The position numbers and the translations under genes are program-made. DNA of 64,000 nucleotides from contig NCCZ01000009.1 in assembly GCA_002279935.1 (NCBI GenBank), forward strand, positions 126,147 through 190,146. Reading direction: 5' to 3'. Under the pieces are notes generated by a model that was given only the letters and a program-made list of their open reading frames with translations, had not been told where the DNA came from and ran no database searches. Below, in pieces: positions 61,144-64,000 of this stretch. The DNA is from Hyphomicrobium sp. 12-62-95 (lineage in GTDB: Bacteria > Pseudomonadota > Alphaproteobacteria > Rhizobiales > Hyphomicrobiaceae). How positions within the stretch are numbered: position 1 is the stretch's first letter; each line of letters starts with the position of its first letter.

Positions 61144-61631
61144 GGTCAAACTCCCACACAAAATAACGCGGACAGGCGCCGGCGCGCGCATCGATCAATT
61201 TGCATCGAGTTTTAGGGAGCTGACCTCAATGTCTGCTTAGCGGGATCGTTCGAATTTTATCAAACGGAGGGGAGGAGAAAGGCCGCGTGCTGATAGGATG
61301 AAGCAGGGGTTAAGGGGTGTTTTTTTATGCGGCATCCATGCGGCGGAGTTCTTCGTCGGATTCGAAAGGGAGTAGTGTGCCGTTAAAAATTGGCGGTGAC
61401 TTCGTGTGAGCGAATTTTGTGTACGTCAGAAGGCGATGCAGTCGCAACATTGGAAGCCACCACGTCGTCCGCTTTACCGTCAACAGTGGCCTTGTGCGCC
61501 ATGGCCATCAGGGGCCACCCGTATCAAAAGATGGATGATTTCGGTCAGCAGGCGTGTGTTTTTCGATCGGTACGTTTTGACTGGGCGGAGGCAGACACCT
61601 GCTATCGCACTCGCCACCGGCATACCAAAGC
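61144..61631. other. Intergenic region upstream of the RTX protease
   Basis: About 490 bases, noticeably A+T-richer than the surrounding genes (e.g. near 61250-61420). It should hold the protease promoter on the minus strand. A 41-codon frame at 61325-61450 (minus) and two 90-110-codon frames on the plus strand have no family-like sequence and I do not call them. Confidence 0.4.
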
Positions 61632-63140
61632 TTATCGGCTCAGTGGGTTCGCCCTTGGATTGGACACCTGATAGACCACATAGGTCTGGAGTGGGATGCC
61701 GCGATGTTTGCGCGCCAGTTCGGGAAGCGGTGTGACATCCTTAAAGCGAACGGCAAGCTCTGCTTTCGGATCGCGGCGCGCTAGTTCAACGACGATGCCG
61801 ATCTTGTCGAAAAGCTGGCTGTCGGGAGCAGGCAGGTGCTCATAACGAATGCGGTCGTTCAGCTGCAAGACTGGCCATTGCTGATCGAGATGAAACGCCA
61901 GTTGTCCCGTCGTGCCGTAGCTTGCCGTTGCGATGTATGCGGCGCCGGCCTTCTTAGCCGTCGCAGCCACCTCCTCAGAAAACTCCTCCCAGCCTCGCAG
62001 TTGGTGTGTCGGTTCCTTTGCCCTTGCGGCGACATAAAACGGGACTGCAGCGTGCGCATAAATCAAGAGGCTGAGGGCGGCGGAGGATATCGCGGCTGAG
62101 AGGACCGCCTTCTGGCGCTTCCCGGTGTCGGCTATCGAGCCAGCGCCCACGGCTGCCAGAAGCGCAAAAAACGGATAGGCCGGTGCGAGCCAATTCGGCA
62201 GAACACGGCCATGCAGGGCGTGCAGGCAGAAATAGATCAGAAGTGGCATTGTCAACGCGAGCAGCAGGCCGGCGGCTGGCTCTCCGGTTGCTCTGAAGCG
62301 CTGAACGGTCTGTGACAGCCCGCGTGCGGCGAGCCAGAAGAGTATGGGACCGGCGAGGAGCAAAAGTGCGCCCCACAGTTCCAGTTGCCATGTGATCCTA
62401 AATGGTTTGGCGTCGGCCACGCGGCCGAATTGCTTGGCGAACGAGGCACCATCGTGGGCGATGTTCCACATGATGACGGGTGTAAACAGCGCCAGCGCAA
62501 TGGCTCCGCCGGTGTAGAGTTGCCACGACTTAAACCAATGCCAATTCTGCTTGGACGAGACTAGCCAGGTGACAATGGCGATCCCGAAAAAGAAGTTGGT
62601 ATATTTGGAGAGCAGACCCAGGCCGGCAAAAACTCCAACGGCTAGCCACCAGTATGGATTACGTGATGAATTGAGTTCGGCGAGTGCCCACGCACCCAAG
62701 ACATAGAAGAGGACCGATGGCGTGTCGGGAGTCATAACGATCGCCCCGACAGCCAGCAAGGGCATCACGACCGCAAAGGCGGTGGCCGTGATCGCCTGGC
62801 CCTTGCCAATTAGAAGATTGGCGATCCGCCATAGCGCGACCGTCGACAGGGCTGTTGCCAGAAGGCCGGCAAATCGAAGCCCGAGCGCCGTGTCGCCGAT
62901 CATCCAGCGCCCGGCGGCCATCATCCACGCCACCATGGGCGGATGATCGAAATAGGATAGCGCAGGCGCCAGAGCCCATAACCGGTAGTAGGCTTCGTCC
63001 TCCGCCAAGGGGATGTGGACGGCGAGCCAGATGTGCAGCAGCAGCGGGAGAGCAACCAGTAGAGCGATGAGACGGCCCTCTCTACCGGCCCAACGATCCA
63101 GTGCTCGCTCGTTATGGTCTCCGGCTGCCGCCATCGTCAT
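61632..63140 (-). CDS. ArnT-like glycosyltransferase (GT39 family membrane protein)
   Basis: A 502-residue polytopic protein. N-terminal signature LAEDEAYYRLWALAPALSYF then DHPPMVAWMM (the GT39 DE/DHPP loop near 45-65) is followed by about 10 hydrophobic helices to 400 and a soluble C-terminal domain. It likely moves a sugar from a polyprenyl-phosphate donor to lipid A or another envelope acceptor. ATG 63140 overlaps the stop of the GT2-GtrA gene (ATGA), indicating that the two form one donor-synthesis and transfer unit. Confidence 0.88.
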   Translation of the reverse strand: MTMAAAGDHNERALDRWAGREGRLIALLVALPLLLHIWLAVHIPLAEDEAYYRLWALAPALSYFDHPPMVAWMMAAGRWMIGDTALGLRFAGLLATALSTVALWRIANLLIGKGQAITATAFAVVMPLLAVGAIVMTPDTPSVLFYVLGAWALAELNSSRNPYWWLAVGVFAGLGLLSKYTNFFFGIAIVTWLVSSKQNWHWFKSWQLYTGGAIALALFTPVIMWNIAHDGASFAKQFGRVADAKPFRITWQLELWGALLLLAGPILFWLAARGLSQTVQRFRATGEPAAGLLLALTMPLLIYFCLHALHGRVLPNWLAPAYPFFALLAAVGAGSIADTGKRQKAVLSAAISSAALSLLIYAHAAVPFYVAARAKEPTHQLRGWEEFSEEVAATAKKAGAAYIATASYGTTGQLAFHLDQQWPVLQLNDRIRYEHLPAPDSQLFDKIGIVVELARRDPKAELAVRFKDVTPLPELARKHRGIPLQTYVVYQVSNPRANPLSR

Positions 63141-64000
63141 GACCGGCGCCAGGTCACGGACGACGTCACCGAATAGTTGAACACCGCGCCCATCAGGGCG
63201 CCCGCTGCGCCTGCGAGCCACCAGATCGGTTCATTGCCGTACACCCACGACGCAACACCGACGTTGGCAATCGCTCCGATGCTACAGACGGCATAGAACG
63301 TCATGAGGCCCCAGAACCAGCCGACGCCGGACAACCGCCGATCGCGGTAGGTAAAAATGTTGTTGATGGTGAAATTCCACGTCATCGCAGCCAGGGCTGC
63401 CAGCACCTGCGCCATGTCGAAAGACACGGGCGCATAGGTGAGCAAGGCGCTCAGTGCTGCAAGGTGAACGCCGAGGCCCGTCAAGCCGACAAGTCCGAAC
63501 GCGAGAAAGCGAGGCGAGATGCGGTCGCTGCTGGCCTTGGCGACCAGTAGGCCGAGAAAGTCTAAAGCGACACTCGAATCGAGTTTCGATTGACCGTGGT
63601 GACGGGGCCGGAATGTGTACGGGATTTCGACAACGTTGAGCGGCTGGCGCGCGGAGACGAGCAGATCGAGCAGAACCTTGAACCCTTGCGTGGAGAGGCG
63701 GGGAAGAATTGATTCAGCGACGGACCGGCGGACGGCAAAGAAGCCGCTCATGGGGTCTGTGACCTCAACGCGCAACAAGCGTTGCGCAAGCCGTGTCCCC
63801 CAATTGCTGATGGACTGGCGCCAGCCGGAAAAGCCTTGCGCCGCAGTCCCGCCGGGTGTGTGGCGCGATCCAATCGCGATATCGGCTCCACCCTGCAATT
63901 CAGCCAGCATGCGGCGAAGGAGTCTTTCGTCATGCTGAAGGTCCGCGTCGATCACAGCGACGGCGAAGGCAGACGATGACAGAATGCCCTCCACAACGGC
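63137..64000 (-). CDS. GT2 polyprenol-phosphate glycosyltransferase fused to GtrA domain (partial)
   Basis: The C-terminal 287 residues are visible. They comprise the end of a GT2 domain with VAVIDADLQHDERLL (DxD-like), IAIGSRHTPGGTAAQG, TDPMSGFFAVRRS and FRPRHHGQSKL, as in dolichyl/polyprenol-phosphate mannose synthases. A four-helix GtrA domain follows (RFLAFGLVGLTGLGVHLAAL, TWNFTINNIFTYRDRRL). It makes a lipid-linked sugar and may flip it. The downstream GT39 transferase is the likely user. The N-terminus lies right of the window. Confidence 0.9.
   Translation of the reverse strand, partial: AVVEGILSSSAFAVAVIDADLQHDERLLRRMLAELQGGADIAIGSRHTPGGTAAQGFSGWRQSISNWGTRLAQRLLRVEVTDPMSGFFAVRRSVAESILPRLSTQGFKVLLDLLVSARQPLNVVEIPYTFRPRHHGQSKLDSSVALDFLGLLVAKASSDRISPRFLAFGLVGLTGLGVHLAALSALLTYAPVSFDMAQVLAALAAMTWNFTINNIFTYRDRRLSGVGWFWGLMTFYAVCSIGAIANVGVASWVYGNEPIWWLAGAAGALMGAVFNYSVTSSVTWRRS

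Noticed and set aside
61325..61450. 41-codon frame upstream of the RTX protease (minus strand)
   Set aside because: No convincing ribosome site and no recognisable family. Left as part of the intergenic region.
61406..61735. Plus-strand frame overlapping the end of the GT39 gene
   Set aside because: Overlaps a solid gene on the other strand and reads as random Arg/Pro/Trp-rich sequence.

Overview
The window looks like one contiguous piece of a high-G+C alphaproteobacterial chromosome, most likely a member of the Hyphomicrobiales (Rhizobiales). The evidence is the set of lineage-typical genes: a MucR/Ros zinc-finger regulator, a GcrA-type protein, HWE-type histidine kinases, DUF1491, DUF5330, DUF6456, a DnaA-C-terminal-domain protein, the NDUFS4-like complex I subunit, and three perfect CtrA-type boxes (TTAA-N7-TTAA). 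pqqA/pqqB at the left edge imply synthesis of PQQ for quinoprotein alcohol or sugar dehydrogenases. The genus cannot be fixed from the sequence alone. I see no integrase, transposase or CRISPR array.

Layout. 0-0.9 kb: pqqB (partial) and pqqA on the minus strand. 1.4-11.3 kb: assimilatory sulfate reduction in two blocks. The plus block is cobA(SUMT)-cysJ-cysI. The minus block is cysH-cysD-cysN, two TauE/SafE permeases and a cyclic-nucleotide-binding protein. CysH has the two Cys pairs of an APS reductase and CysN lacks a CysC (APS kinase) fusion, so the route is sulfate to APS to sulfite to sulfide without PAPS. 11.5-15.5 kb: a flavoprotein, glyoxalase I, a double cold-shock protein, a DUF192 protein, tRNA-Pro(TGG), the NDUFS4-like subunit and tRNA-Arg(TCT). 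15.5-18.8 kb: a worn accessory patch beside tRNA-Arg. It holds a SET-domain gene with an in-frame amber codon, a transglutaminase-like protein, a short GcrA-like protein without the N-terminal DNA-binding helix-turn-helix, a long hairpin, an rsgA gene cut off before its zinc domain, and the 3' scrap of an RND efflux pump. 18.8-26.5 kb: signalling and envelope genes, including a PAS/HWE kinase, a NYN-domain protein, a receiver protein, an L,D-transpeptidase, a methyltransferase split by a second amber codon, and a GGDEF-EAL protein whose membrane start is one base out of frame.

26.7-41.3 kb: a GNAT protein, POT peptide transporter, cystathionine beta-lyase, orphan amino-acid-binding protein, TPR-like protein, two exported proteins built of the same beta-rich repeat (one with a von Willebrand A domain), nitroreductase, a PP2C-kinase fusion, YaiI, a second PAS/HWE kinase, NAD kinase and CutA. 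41.3-53.4 kb: two peptidoglycan-binding-like exported proteins, each near a CtrA box, a polytopic membrane protein with a primase-type winged-helix tail, a TadG-like pilus protein with a vWA domain, oligopeptidase B, MucR, DnaA-C/DUF6456, SufE, DUF5330, DUF1491 and a third CtrA box before a 63-residue protein. 53.4-64 kb: a PBP1A-DUF1214-DUF1254 operon, a YcgN-like cysteine-cluster protein, a large serralysin-type RTX metalloprotease with a duplicated 340-residue module, and a GT39 plus GT2-GtrA pair running off the right edge.

Taken together, the right half leans towards cell envelope and cell-cycle functions (CtrA boxes, MucR, DnaA-like domain, peptidoglycan enzymes). The left half is central sulfur and cofactor metabolism. 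The most interesting unexplained items are the vWA/repeat exported pair at 32.3-35.4 kb, the membrane protein with a helicase-type winged helix at 43.2-44.4 kb, the CtrA-box set, and the cluster of broken genes (two ambers, one frameshift, one truncation) between 15.7 and 26.5 kb.
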